Positions 25,459-34,615 of a stretch of DNA of 42,550 bases are shown here, one piece after another. The position numbers were made by a program, and so were the translations under genes. Each line of letters begins with the position of its first letter. The first letter of the stretch is position 1. This DNA is from Culturomica sp. (lineage in GTDB: Bacteria > Bacteroidota > Bacteroidia > Bacteroidales > Marinifilaceae): the NCBI GenBank assembly GCA_031271755.1, contig JAISVB010000054.1:1-42550 (forward strand), written 5' to 3'. The notes beneath the pieces were generated by a model. That model was not told where the DNA came from and ran no database searches. It worked only from the letters and a program-made list of their open reading frames with translations.

Positions 25459-27906
25459 ATGAAAAACCTCCGTCTGGCGATCCGTTCGCTGCTTCATTTC
25501 CGGCTTTACAGCGCAGTCAATGTACTGGGACTGGCGCTGAGCTTGGCCTGTGTCATCGTCATCGCCCGCTACGTGCACAACGAAACCACCGTCGACGGTT
25601 TCAATACAAGGCTGGACCGCACCTATGTCCTGACCGTCGAAAATTCCGGCTTCCGGGGAGAGCTCGAGATCCGGGGGATCGGACGGCACTTTGCGCCCAA
25701 ACCGGAACAAGACATCCGCAAGGATCCCGCCGTCGAACGGTACACGGAGTTCGCGCTGTATGGGCGCTCCGAAACAGAGATTCAGACCGGTGAAAACAAA
25801 ATCGCCGCAACCATACTGGTCGCGGACACCCATTTTCTGCGGATTTTCGATTACCCGGTGACATCGGGAAATCGTAATCTGAAACGACCGGAGCAGGCAC
25901 TCATCACCGAAGCGTTTGCCCGGAAACTCTTCGGCGTCGAAGACCCGCTCGGCCGGACGATCAAATCCCCGACCAATCCGAAGGAATTCATTGTTTCCGG
26001 CATCATTGGCCGGCCGGCATACAAAAGCTCCCTGGATTTTGATGTTCTTGTATCGTCCGAATCGGGCATTTTCGAAGGCCGGATGGAGCAGACCGTCCTC
26101 CTGCTCCACCCGAAACAGGAGTATCGGGCGGTCAACGAAAAGTTCAACGAATTCATTTCGGGTCGCAACAGTTGGATGGGCGCTCCCCGGTACCAGCTCT
26201 TTCCACTGAAAGAGGTCTATTTCAACACCTTCGATTCCGATACCTTCCGGCAGGGCAACCGTACCAACGTGATCGTCCTGTTGGTGGTGGCGATCCTCCT
26301 GCTGACGGTCGGGGTATTGAATTTCCTGAACATCTATACCGCTGTCGTCCTGCGCCGGGGACGGGAATTCGGGATGAAAAAGGTATTCGGCGCCAGCGGG
26401 CGGCAAGTGTTCGGACAGTTGTTGGTCGAGAACGGGATCCTGATCGTTCTTGCAATGATCATCGCCCTGTCGCTGATCGAAGTGCTGCATCCGGTGATCC
26501 GGAACCTGTTGGGTTTCGAACAGTTACCCTTTGTCCGGTTCGATCTTCAATTCGGAGCGGGGCTGTTGATCGCGCTCCCGTTGCTGACCTCGGCGATTCC
26601 CTACCTGCGGTACAATTTCTCCGCGCCGGTCACTTCATTGCGCAGCGTGGGAAAGACGGGCAGACGAGGCGTCGGTCGCTGGGTTACGCTCACGTTCCAG
26701 TACCTGATCACACTGGCGATGATCATGGTCTCGCTGCTCTTTTTGAAGCAACTCCGGTTTGTACTGGATTACGATCCGGGGTATGCATCCGAAAACATCG
26801 TACAGGTTCAGTTCCAACGCACTCAATTCTTTAGCACTCGGGAGAATTGGCATACAGAGAATGAAAAAAGAACGCGGGAATACGAAGAGATCACCCGGCA
26901 GTTGGACGCTTCTCCGCTGATCCTCTCCTGGGTACGGGCGGAGAATCCGATCCGGATCGGATTCTCGATGAACTACCGGGCGTCCGGCGGAGAGTATCGG
27001 CCCTTTACGTTCACTCGTACCACCGGTGCCTGGATGCGGACTTTCGAGCCTGAATTGGTGGCCGGACGGTTGTGGGACGATGATCTGGATAAACCGGTCC
27101 CCTACCTTGAAACCGACGAATGGGGCTCGCGATATGTTGACAAATCTCCGCGCAGGGTCATTGTCGATGAATCGGCGCTGAAAGCCTTTGGGATCATTGA
27201 TTACCGGGAAGCTGTTATTGAACAGAAATACAGAGAATTCAATCGCCGCAGAGGTGTTATGGAAGACCTTGTCATTCCTTACGAGATCATCGGAGTGATC
27301 CGGGATTTTAAAGCCATGCGCCTGTCGGATCAGCGCGCACCGTTTATTTTTCATTACGAATATGGATTCTCCGACGAACCGTTGCAGATCGCTTTTCTCC
27401 CCGAGCGGCGAAAAGAGGTGATCGAATTCCTGCGCCGGCTTCACGATGAGACCGTCGGTGGGGAATTCACCTACCTCTTCATCGAGGACGATCTCAAAGC
27501 CCTGTACGCCGAAGAGCGGAAAGTGGCGACCGTATACGGCATTTTCACCGGCATCGCCATTGCCATCTCGGTGCTCGGGCTGTTCAGCCTCTCGCTCTTC
27601 GACATCCAACAGCGGCGGCGGGAGATTGCCATCCGCAAGGTCAACGGCGCCACGACGGGCAATGTGCTCGGATTGTTGTTGAAACGGTACCTCTACCTCT
27701 TGTTGATCGCATTTGTGATCGCCGTACCCCTTGCCTGGTTTGCCATACAACGGTATCTGGAGGGTTTTGCCCACAAAACGGCGGTTTCGTGGTGGATCTT
27801 TGCCGTTTCGCTGCTTGTCACGGCGGGAGTATCGCTGTCGACGCTGATCCGGCAGACCCGCAAGGCCGCCTCCGCCGACCCGGCCCGGGTGATCCGGAGT
27901 GAATAG
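25459..27906 (+). CDS. FtsX/MacB-type ABC transporter permease, tandem copy 1
   Basis: The 815-residue protein has an N-terminal helix (about residues 18-38), a MacB-like periplasmic domain and a first FtsX block (VIVLLVVAILLLTVGVLNFLN ... RRGREFGMKKVFGASGRQV). A second periplasmic domain and a second FtsX block follow near the C-terminus (RRREIAIRKVNGATTGNVLG). It has no ATPase domain and should use the ATPase encoded two genes downstream. Residues 1-46 are identical to copy 2, and the last 129 residues differ at only four positions, while the periplasmic parts are clearly diverged. The substrate is unknown. Confidence 0.9.
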   Translation: MKNLRLAIRSLLHFRLYSAVNVLGLALSLACVIVIARYVHNETTVDGFNTRLDRTYVLTVENSGFRGELEIRGIGRHFAPKPEQDIRKDPAVERYTEFALYGRSETEIQTGENKIAATILVADTHFLRIFDYPVTSGNRNLKRPEQALITEAFARKLFGVEDPLGRTIKSPTNPKEFIVSGIIGRPAYKSSLDFDVLVSSESGIFEGRMEQTVLLLHPKQEYRAVNEKFNEFISGRNSWMGAPRYQLFPLKEVYFNTFDSDTFRQGNRTNVIVLLVVAILLLTVGVLNFLNIYTAVVLRRGREFGMKKVFGASGRQVFGQLLVENGILIVLAMIIALSLIEVLHPVIRNLLGFEQLPFVRFDLQFGAGLLIALPLLTSAIPYLRYNFSAPVTSLRSVGKTGRRGVGRWVTLTFQYLITLAMIMVSLLFLKQLRFVLDYDPGYASENIVQVQFQRTQFFSTRENWHTENEKRTREYEEITRQLDASPLILSWVRAENPIRIGFSMNYRASGGEYRPFTFTRTTGAWMRTFEPELVAGRLWDDDLDKPVPYLETDEWGSRYVDKSPRRVIVDESALKAFGIIDYREAVIEQKYREFNRRRGVMEDLVIPYEIIGVIRDFKAMRLSDQRAPFIFHYEYGFSDEPLQIAFLPERRKEVIEFLRRLHDETVGGEFTYLFIEDDLKALYAEERKVATVYGIFTGIAIAISVLGLFSLSLFDIQQRRREIAIRKVNGATTGNVLGLLLKRYLYLLLIAFVIAVPLAWFAIQRYLEGFAHKTAVSWWIFAVSLLVTAGVSLSTLIRQTRKAASADPARVIRSE

Positions 27907-27926
27907 TAACATTACAAATACAACCT

Positions 27927-30338
27927 ATGAAAAACCTCCGTCTGGCGATCCGTTCGCTGCTTCATTTCCGGCTTTACAGCGCGGTCAATGTGCTGGGACT
28001 GGCGCTGAGCTTGGCCTGTGTCATCGTCATTGCCCGCTATGTACACAACGAAACCACCGTCGATCGCTTTAACTCCCGGCTCGACAGGATCTATGTGACT
28101 ACCCAGGAGAGTACCAATCGAACCGGGGAGATCAAATTCAGCGGCATCTTTAACCGCAACCGGGAAACGACCTTTGTCGATCTGCGCAAAGCCCCGGCCG
28201 TCGAACGGTCGACCAATTTTATCTATTATGACGACCAGGAGATGCAATCCGGTGAAAACAGATACACCATCCGGTCGATCGTAACCGACACCTCGTTCCT
28301 GAAAATCCTCGATTACCCCATCCTGGCTGGGAGCGGCGATCTTTCGGCGCCCGATAACATCCTGATCACCGAAGCTTTCGCCCGCAAAGTATTCGGAGAG
28401 AGCGACCCGCTGGGAAAACAATTGACCTACAACGTACAGGGAAAAACCGTGACCGTCACGGGAGTTATCGGCCCTATCCGGACAAAAAGCACCCTCACTT
28501 TCGACGTCATCGTCCCCATGTCGCACATTCGGATGTGGAGCCAGGTGGAAGAGACGCTGGTGCTGCTCCATCCCAATCAGGACTACCGGGCAGTGAACGA
28601 AAAATACAGCGGATTTTTTGAAATGAAGATCTGGGACTATTCCATCCGTTACCAATTGTTCCCGCTACGGAAGGTCTATTTAGACCACACGATCCTTGAC
28701 TACGGCATTTTCCAGCACGGCAAACGCTCTTCGATCGCAGTGCTGAGCCTGGTAGGGCTATTGATCGGATTAGTGGGGGTATTCAACTTCATCAACATTT
28801 ACACGGCGGTCATTCTGCGGCGCGGACGGGAATTCGGGATGAAAAAGGTCTTCGGCGCTCCGGGCGGACAGGTCTTCCTCCAATTGCTGATCGAAAACCT
28901 TCTGATGATCGCTCTCGCCCTGCTCATCGCCCTTGCGCTGACGGAACTGCTGAATCCCGTCGTGCGAAACCTGTTGGGCTTCGACCAGATGCCTTTCCGG
29001 CAGTTCGACGCGCTGCTGGCCTTCGGATTACTGATCGGATTGCCATTGGTGACCACTTTTTTCCCTTTTGTGCACTACAACTACGCAGCCCCGGTCAAAT
29101 CGCTGCAAAGCGTTGGGAAAACCGGCGGACGATCGTCCGCCAGACGGCTCTTCCTGACCTTTCAGTACATCCTGACCATCGGGATGATCGCCGTTTCTCT
29201 CTTGTTCCTCAAACAGTTGCATTTTATGCTGCACGCCGACCTGGGATTTTCGACTGCCGGTATCATCAAAGTCCCAATACTGAAAAACATCGACAGCTTC
29301 GATCACAATGGAGGTGCCGACAGGTGGCGCGAAATCAGTAAAAAAGAGGAAACAATCCGACAGCGCCTTGCCGCCTCACCGCTCTTCATCGAATATTCTA
29401 TGGGAGGAAGTCCTGTCCACCCGAAACTGAACACCAGCAATTTCCGGCTCGGCGAGGGTGATAACGAGTTAAAACCCCTTACAATGTTAGCGGGAGATGA
29501 AAAGTGGCTGAAACTCTTCGGCCTTGAGCTGACACAGGGACGATTCTTCAACGACGAGCAGGAAAACTTTTATACCTACCACCTGATGTTGACCGAATCG
29601 GCCCTGCCCTACATGGGAATTACCGACATCCGGACAGACAGGATACAGCCCGAAAGCCGGTGGTGGTGGTCTTACGACCGGAAAGAGGAGATGAAGACCA
29701 ATCCCGCCTACGAAATCGTCGGGGTGGTGCGAGATTTTTATCCCTCGCATCTGGGGATCCAAACACCACCCATCGTCATCATGTTCGATAACGGCGGCTA
29801 TTATTCAAACCCTGTTCTGGCCAAGGTCGCCCCCGGAAAACGGCAGGAAGCGATCGAATTTATGCGCCGGTTACATGAGGAGATGACCGGCGGGGAATTC
29901 ACCTACACCTTTATCGAAGACGACGTGAAAGCGCTTTATGCCGAAGACCGGAAAGTGGCGACCGTATACGGCATTTTCACCGGCATCGCCATTGCCATCT
30001 CGGTGCTCGGGCTGTTCAGCCTCTCGCTCTTCGACATCCAGCAGCGGCGGCGGGAGATCGCCATCCGCAAGGTCAACGGCGCCACGACGGGCAATGTGCT
30101 CGGATTGCTGTTGAAACGGTACCTCTACCTGTTGTTGATCGCATTTGTGATCGCCGTACCCCTTGCCTGGTTTGCCATACAACGGTATCTGGAGAATTTT
30201 GCCCGTAAGACGGCGGTTTCGTGGTGGATCTTTGCCGTCGCGCTGCTTGTCACGGCGGGGGTATCGCTGTTGACACTGATCCGGCAAACCCGCAAGGCTG
30301 CCTCCGCCGACCCGGCCCGGGTGATCCGGAGCGAATAA
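27927..30338 (+). CDS. FtsX/MacB-type ABC transporter permease, tandem copy 2
   Basis: The 803-residue paralogue of the preceding gene has the same topology: first helix, MacB-like periplasmic domain, FtsX block with RRGREFGMKKVFGAPGGQV, second periplasmic domain, and second FtsX block with RRREIAIRKVNGATTGNVLG. The last 390 bases differ from copy 1 at about 18 positions by my count, and the leader (ACAAATACAAC before the ATG) is also shared. The two permeases may form a heterodimer over one ATPase, with their different periplasmic domains shaping substrate or adaptor contact; that is inference. Confidence 0.9.
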   Translation: MKNLRLAIRSLLHFRLYSAVNVLGLALSLACVIVIARYVHNETTVDRFNSRLDRIYVTTQESTNRTGEIKFSGIFNRNRETTFVDLRKAPAVERSTNFIYYDDQEMQSGENRYTIRSIVTDTSFLKILDYPILAGSGDLSAPDNILITEAFARKVFGESDPLGKQLTYNVQGKTVTVTGVIGPIRTKSTLTFDVIVPMSHIRMWSQVEETLVLLHPNQDYRAVNEKYSGFFEMKIWDYSIRYQLFPLRKVYLDHTILDYGIFQHGKRSSIAVLSLVGLLIGLVGVFNFINIYTAVILRRGREFGMKKVFGAPGGQVFLQLLIENLLMIALALLIALALTELLNPVVRNLLGFDQMPFRQFDALLAFGLLIGLPLVTTFFPFVHYNYAAPVKSLQSVGKTGGRSSARRLFLTFQYILTIGMIAVSLLFLKQLHFMLHADLGFSTAGIIKVPILKNIDSFDHNGGADRWREISKKEETIRQRLAASPLFIEYSMGGSPVHPKLNTSNFRLGEGDNELKPLTMLAGDEKWLKLFGLELTQGRFFNDEQENFYTYHLMLTESALPYMGITDIRTDRIQPESRWWWSYDRKEEMKTNPAYEIVGVVRDFYPSHLGIQTPPIVIMFDNGGYYSNPVLAKVAPGKRQEAIEFMRRLHEEMTGGEFTYTFIEDDVKALYAEDRKVATVYGIFTGIAIAISVLGLFSLSLFDIQQRRREIAIRKVNGATTGNVLGLLLKRYLYLLLIAFVIAVPLAWFAIQRYLENFARKTAVSWWIFAVALLVTAGVSLLTLIRQTRKAASADPARVIRSE

Positions 30339-30385
30339 CGAACTGAGTTATTTACATAAAACAATCATTTTAAAAACCAGCCATT

Positions 30386-31060
30386 ATGATTAAGACCTAT
30401 GATCTTCAGAAAGTATTCCGTACGGAAGAGGTGGAAACCACAGCGCTGAGTAACGTCGGCATAGAGATCCGGAAAGGGGAATTCGTAGCCGTCATGGGCC
30501 CCTCCGGATGCGGGAAATCTACCCTGCTTAACATCTTGGGACTCTTAGACAATGCAACCGGAGGAAACTACCTGCTGAACGGCACGGATGTTACCCGTTT
30601 CACGGAAACCGAACGCACCCGGCTCCGCAAAGGAGAGATCGGTTTTATCTTTCAGAGCTTTAACCTGATCGACGAATTGAACGTGTACGAAAACATCGAA
30701 TTGCCGCTGCTCTACATGAACATCCCGGCCGCCCGGCGGAAAGAAAAAGTCCAGGCAGCTCTGGAACGGATGGCGATCAGCCACCGGGCCAAGCATTTCC
30801 CGCAACAGTTGTCCGGCGGGCAGCAACAGCGGGCTGCCATCGCCCGGGCGGTGGTAGCCCGCCCATCATTGGTACTGGCCGACGAACCTACCGGGAACCT
30901 CGACAGCAAAAACGGCCAAGAGGTGATGAACCTGCTCAGCGAACTGAACCGGGAAGGCACCACGATCGTCATGGTCACCCACAGCCAGCACGACGCAGGA
31001 TATGCCGGACGGGTGATCAACCTGTTCGATGGACGGATCGTCCCCGAAACGGTGATCTGA
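30386..31060 (+). CDS. ABC transporter ATP-binding protein (MacB/LolD type)
   Basis: The 224-residue ATPase has Walker A GPSGCGKST (residues 38-46), Q-loop FIFQSFNLIDEL, signature LSGGQQQRAAIARA, Walker B LVLADEPTGNLD and the switch histidine in VMVTHSQHDA. This is the LolD/MacB subfamily that powers FtsX-type permeases, which perform mechanical transmembrane work rather than classical import. It is the last gene of the exporter operon, 47 bases after permease 2, and converges with the second ABC cassette. Confidence 0.95.
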   Translation: MIKTYDLQKVFRTEEVETTALSNVGIEIRKGEFVAVMGPSGCGKSTLLNILGLLDNATGGNYLLNGTDVTRFTETERTRLRKGEIGFIFQSFNLIDELNVYENIELPLLYMNIPAARRKEKVQAALERMAISHRAKHFPQQLSGGQQQRAAIARAVVARPSLVLADEPTGNLDSKNGQEVMNLLSELNREGTTIVMVTHSQHDAGYAGRVINLFDGRIVPETVI

Positions 31061-31084
31061 ACCGGCAGCAGGATCGGTATCAAG

Positions 31085-32269
31085 TCAGGAGAGTTTCCGG
31101 ATCTTGCAGCCGATGACGAATCCGTTGAGCAGGGATACCGTCAGGCAGAGGCCGGCGGCGGTCAGCAACATGCCCGATACGGAAACAGGCTTGAAATCAG
31201 GCCAGCTCTCCGTTAGCCAGGGAATGTACAGGCTTCGGAGATACAAAACCGCCGCCACTGACAGCAACAGCACGGTCATATTGAGTGTCCAGGTCAGCAG
31301 GCGGTACGGAGAGGATACCTGTGAAACGGAGTACCCGATCAGCAACAGGTTTTCCAATTTGGTGCTGTTTTTCTGCAACAACAGGTAGATACTCAGCATC
31401 AGGATATAGACCGAAAGCACACAGATCACCATCCCGACCGCACCGGTCACAAAGGTGATCCGGTTCAGCATCCCGACCGCTTTTCCGGCTTCCAGCTTCT
31501 CCTGATCCGTTTCGTATCCGTTGGCTTTCAGAAAACGCTCGGCCTCCGCATCTCCCGAAAGATTGGTTTCCAGGATGATGCGCGAAGAGGCGGGCTTGGT
31601 GTGCGAGGCATAGGTCTGGTTAGCCCATTTTATAAAATCATCCGGTACCAGTATGGTATTCAGACGGTTGGAGAAACCGACGATCTTTCCGGTAAATTCC
31701 CCCTGCCGCCCCTCTCCGCTCAACCGGATATCCAACCGCATCAGGCTGATGACCCCCTCCGACATCTTCGGCAAATTACGGGCCTGGGCAAAACCGAAAT
31801 TGTACAGATCCAAGTAATTGCGCGGCAGAATGATCGGTATGGTTTTTCCGCCGGGCGTAAAATGCCACTCCGGGCTTTGTACATCCAAATATTCGTCGGG
31901 AACCGATTCAAAAAACATCTCTGTGGAAAAACCGATGTTCTGAAAAGCGATACCGGCTGCCACTTTAAAACGGGAAGCATCGAATACGCCCGCCTTTTTG
32001 ATAAAGGGTTGCCGGCGGATCTCCTCCAACTCTTCCGGGGAAAAAAGGCTGTTCCGGCCGGACAGCATGCCGAGCGTGCTGACTTTTTTGGTCACGATCA
32101 GGTAGTTGTTCCGCATCAACCCGTCCTCCCCGCCAAAGAGCGGCCGGAGGTCGGCATAGACCTGTACGCACAGCAATACAATGACCATCCCCGTCAAATT
32201 GGCAACGAAAAAGCCGGTCAATTGCGCAATGCTCAAATGGCTTCGTAAAAGCTTCCGGATCAGGTTCAT
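31085..32269 (-). CDS. Putative ABC permease (FtsX-like) of the lipoprotein-ABC cassette
   Basis: The 394-residue protein has one N-terminal helix (about residues 14-38), a periplasmic domain of about 240 residues, and three C-terminal helices (about 275-305, 330-350 and 362-388), the four-helix FtsX/MacB topology. Sequence identity to well-known families is low by eye, so the call rests on topology plus the adjoining ATPase, whose stop overlaps its start as ATGA. It may act as a homodimer. The substrate is unknown; LolCE-like lipoprotein handling is one possibility given the lipoprotein gene in the operon. Confidence 0.7.
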   Translation of the reverse strand: MNLIRKLLRSHLSIAQLTGFFVANLTGMVIVLLCVQVYADLRPLFGGEDGLMRNNYLIVTKKVSTLGMLSGRNSLFSPEELEEIRRQPFIKKAGVFDASRFKVAAGIAFQNIGFSTEMFFESVPDEYLDVQSPEWHFTPGGKTIPIILPRNYLDLYNFGFAQARNLPKMSEGVISLMRLDIRLSGEGRQGEFTGKIVGFSNRLNTILVPDDFIKWANQTYASHTKPASSRIILETNLSGDAEAERFLKANGYETDQEKLEAGKAVGMLNRITFVTGAVGMVICVLSVYILMLSIYLLLQKNSTKLENLLLIGYSVSQVSSPYRLLTWTLNMTVLLLSVAAVLYLRSLYIPWLTESWPDFKPVSVSGMLLTAAGLCLTVSLLNGFVIGCKIRKLS

Positions 32270-32910
32270 AAACGCAAGGTTTTATCGTATTTCAAGAGCG
32301 GATGCAAACCGATGGAGGTCAGGATCAGGCCGGCTCCCCGCTGCCGGACCTCTTCCGACAACAACTCCCCCACCACCCGGCTGTTAGCGGCGTCTAAGTG
32401 GCTGACCGGTTCGTCCAGCAAAATAAAATCAAAGGGCTGGCAAAGCGCCCGGATCAGGGCTACCCGCTGCTGCTGCCCAAAGGAGAGTTTACCGGCCGGA
32501 GACTCCCACTTATCGGCAATCCCCACTCTTTCAAACGCCGTCCGGATCCACTCTTTGCTTTTGTAGTGCGTCAATCTGTTTTTCAGCTTTATGTTCTCGG
32601 AGGCCGTCAATTCGGGGAAAAGCCGGAGATCCTGAAAAAGCATGCTCAACCGGTTGTTCCGGCACTCCCTCCATTCGCCTCTTCCCCACTTCCGGATATC
32701 CTTCCCGTCAAAGGCGATCGTTCCCCGGTAATCCTTCCGGTAGCCGTACAGGTAGCCGCAAAGCGAAGATTTCCCGGCTCCGGACACCGCCTCTACCAAA
32801 CAAACCTCTCCCCGCCCGAACGTTCGTTCCGTCTGCCACACTTCCGACCCGGAAAGCTCCCGGCCGCCGAACGCATCGGGGGTTACCTGCCGCAATTCGA
32901 TCGATTCCAT
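32266..32910 (-). CDS. ABC transporter ATP-binding protein of the lipoprotein-ABC cassette
   Basis: The ATG at 32910 (MESIELRQVTPDAF) is chosen; a TTG nine bases upstream would add three residues. The 214-residue ATPase has Walker A AVSGAGKSS (about residues 41-49), Q-loop MLFQDLRLFPEL, signature LSFGQQQRVALIRAL (phenylalanine in place of the usual first glycine), Walker B FILLDEPVSHLD and a C-terminal ILTSIGLH where the switch histidine should lie. The ending is short. It lies 15 bases after the lipoprotein gene and overlaps the permease gene. Confidence 0.88.
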   Translation of the reverse strand: MESIELRQVTPDAFGGRELSGSEVWQTERTFGRGEVCLVEAVSGAGKSSLCGYLYGYRKDYRGTIAFDGKDIRKWGRGEWRECRNNRLSMLFQDLRLFPELTASENIKLKNRLTHYKSKEWIRTAFERVGIADKWESPAGKLSFGQQQRVALIRALCQPFDFILLDEPVSHLDAANSRVVGELLSEEVRQRGAGLILTSIGLHPLLKYDKTLRL

Positions 32911-32925
32911 CTTCCTCAAAAAATA

Positions 32926-34455
32926 CTAAAAAATACCGGCTGCCAACCTGCCCAATTCCAGAAACAGCGGCAAACTATTCTGCTCTTTCTCTTTCAGGTA
33001 GACATTCCAAACCGTTTTGCCCGATTTTTCGGATACGATGTCCAGATGGGAAAAGGGTGCGATCAATTGCTTGAACTCATCCATGTTTTGGGGCGGTATC
33101 TTTTGGTAGACAAAGAGTTGAACCATCGGAAGCTCCATCAATCCGGCAATGTTGAGCATCCAGCCGGCCGCCGGTTGGCCCCAACCGGACGTAAGCGGGG
33201 ATTGCGCTAAGGAAACGGCTGTTGCTTTGTCCAAATTCCGGTACCATTCCGGGCTGTTGGTCAGGTACGCCATTCCGTTTTTCCATCCGAACCAGACGGT
33301 CATGTTCAGCATAAATACCTTCATTTCGTATTGGTGCGCTCCGGTTTTGGAGAGCTCCGCTACCTGGTAAAATTGCCGCTCTCCCCACATTTTCAACTGT
33401 TCGAAGGCATCGGCATTGGGGCACTCCGCATAGAGCAGCACCACGGGGATCCCCATCGGCATCACGCCCGTCACGCCCAGTGAAATATCGCCATCCAAGG
33501 AGGAAAGTACCTGCTGCAACAACTGTTGTTCTTCGGTTTTCAGGTTGGCCCCTTTCCACACTCCCCATTGGTTTAATAACTCATACAGTTGACGGCCCTC
33601 TAAGTTGACGGTCTGGTAGCTGAGCAGATCGGCCGGATAACGGGTCAGGAAACGGTTGGTAACCGGACGGAGAAAGGCCGAGTATTGCGCCAACGACTCT
33701 TTGGTCTGTGCGTCCGCCGTGAAATATTCGTACGTTGCGGTCGCTTTGCCCTTTTCAAAACAGAGACGGAGCAAAATGGCCACTTTGGAGAGGTCTATTC
33801 CCTGCTGGGGCATGCCGGCTGTAAACGCCGGCCAGCGGTTGCCCAAGAACCATACGCATACGTCGTTGGTATCGGCCATAAACTCCGGATACCCGGGTTG
33901 TACCTCTTTTTCCCGCTGCTTGCCGGAGAGCTGTTTGTCTGCATATTTTTGCAGCGTCTGTTCGTCTTTTCCGGTGACACAGAACAGGAGCTGTTCGGTA
34001 AATACACACAACAGGCCGTTTTTGAGCAGGATCCGCCGGGTGCCGTTCTTTTCCGTCAAACTGCCGGCTACGCCCTCCCGCTCCATCCGGAGAAACCCCT
34101 CCTGCAGGCGGGCAGGATCGGAAACGGCAGCGACGCCTCCGGCAATTTGTTCTGTTTCCGAGGCAAAGAGATAGAGGTGCTTTTCCAGATCCAGCCCATA
34201 GATATCCCGGTTTTCCAACAGCGATCCCAGAATTTTTTCAAATTCGTTCCCGGGCGCTCCCTGCCGTAAATTTTCCAGCAACTGTTTTCCCGTTTCACCG
34301 GATTTTTCGATCAGGCGCCCGGCATGTACCGCTGCAAGAACGGTGGAATTTTCCGGGAGTGTTTTCCGGTAGTCGGTCTGTACGGCCGGCCGGCATCCCG
34401 CCGCCAACAACGCAATAAACAGGGATAAGCGAATTAAAATCAGGTACTTATTCAT
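32926..34455 (-). CDS. DUF4836-like lipoprotein
   Basis: The 509-residue protein has a lipoprotein signal peptide with the lipobox LLAAGC (cysteine at residue 21), so it should be membrane-anchored. The rest is a soluble domain beginning YRKTLPENSTVLAAVHAGRLIEKSG, with repeated beta-alpha elements and short stretches such as VLLYAECPNADAFEQL and GMAYLTNSPEW. It resembles the DUF4836 lipoproteins of Bacteroidales, whose role is not known. It heads an operon with the ATPase and permease; the shared transcript suggests it is the periplasmic partner or cargo of that ABC system. Confidence 0.65.
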   Translation of the reverse strand: MNKYLILIRLSLFIALLAAGCRPAVQTDYRKTLPENSTVLAAVHAGRLIEKSGETGKQLLENLRQGAPGNEFEKILGSLLENRDIYGLDLEKHLYLFASETEQIAGGVAAVSDPARLQEGFLRMEREGVAGSLTEKNGTRRILLKNGLLCVFTEQLLFCVTGKDEQTLQKYADKQLSGKQREKEVQPGYPEFMADTNDVCVWFLGNRWPAFTAGMPQQGIDLSKVAILLRLCFEKGKATATYEYFTADAQTKESLAQYSAFLRPVTNRFLTRYPADLLSYQTVNLEGRQLYELLNQWGVWKGANLKTEEQQLLQQVLSSLDGDISLGVTGVMPMGIPVVLLYAECPNADAFEQLKMWGERQFYQVAELSKTGAHQYEMKVFMLNMTVWFGWKNGMAYLTNSPEWYRNLDKATAVSLAQSPLTSGWGQPAAGWMLNIAGLMELPMVQLFVYQKIPPQNMDEFKQLIAPFSHLDIVSEKSGKTVWNVYLKEKEQNSLPLFLELGRLAAGIF

Positions 34456-34487
34456 ATGATCGTCATTTATTACAAAAACATATCCTG

Positions 34488-34495
34488 CAAATTTA
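34488..34495 (-). promoter_or_regulatory. -7 promoter box of the lipoprotein-ABC cassette
   Basis: The minus strand reads TAAATTTG, a perfect TAnnTTTG box 32 bases before the lipoprotein ATG. No convincing -33 TTTG was found. Confidence 0.35.
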
Positions 34496-34540
34496 TTAAA
34501 ATATGTTGCACATACCCCTCTCTCAGGGATACTTATTTTC

Positions 34541-34548
34541 TATTTTTG
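34541..34548 (+). promoter_or_regulatory. -7 promoter box of the superoxide dismutase gene
   Basis: TATTTTTG is a perfect TAnnTTTG match 67 bases before the chosen ATG at 34616. The -33 region is not recognisable. It lies back-to-back with the promoter of the lipoprotein-ABC cassette. Confidence 0.4.
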
Positions 34549-34615
34549 CAGAATCTGAAACCCCGATGACTGTAAAACGTACTTTAAGACTATGTGTAAC
34601 CTAAACTGCAAAAAT

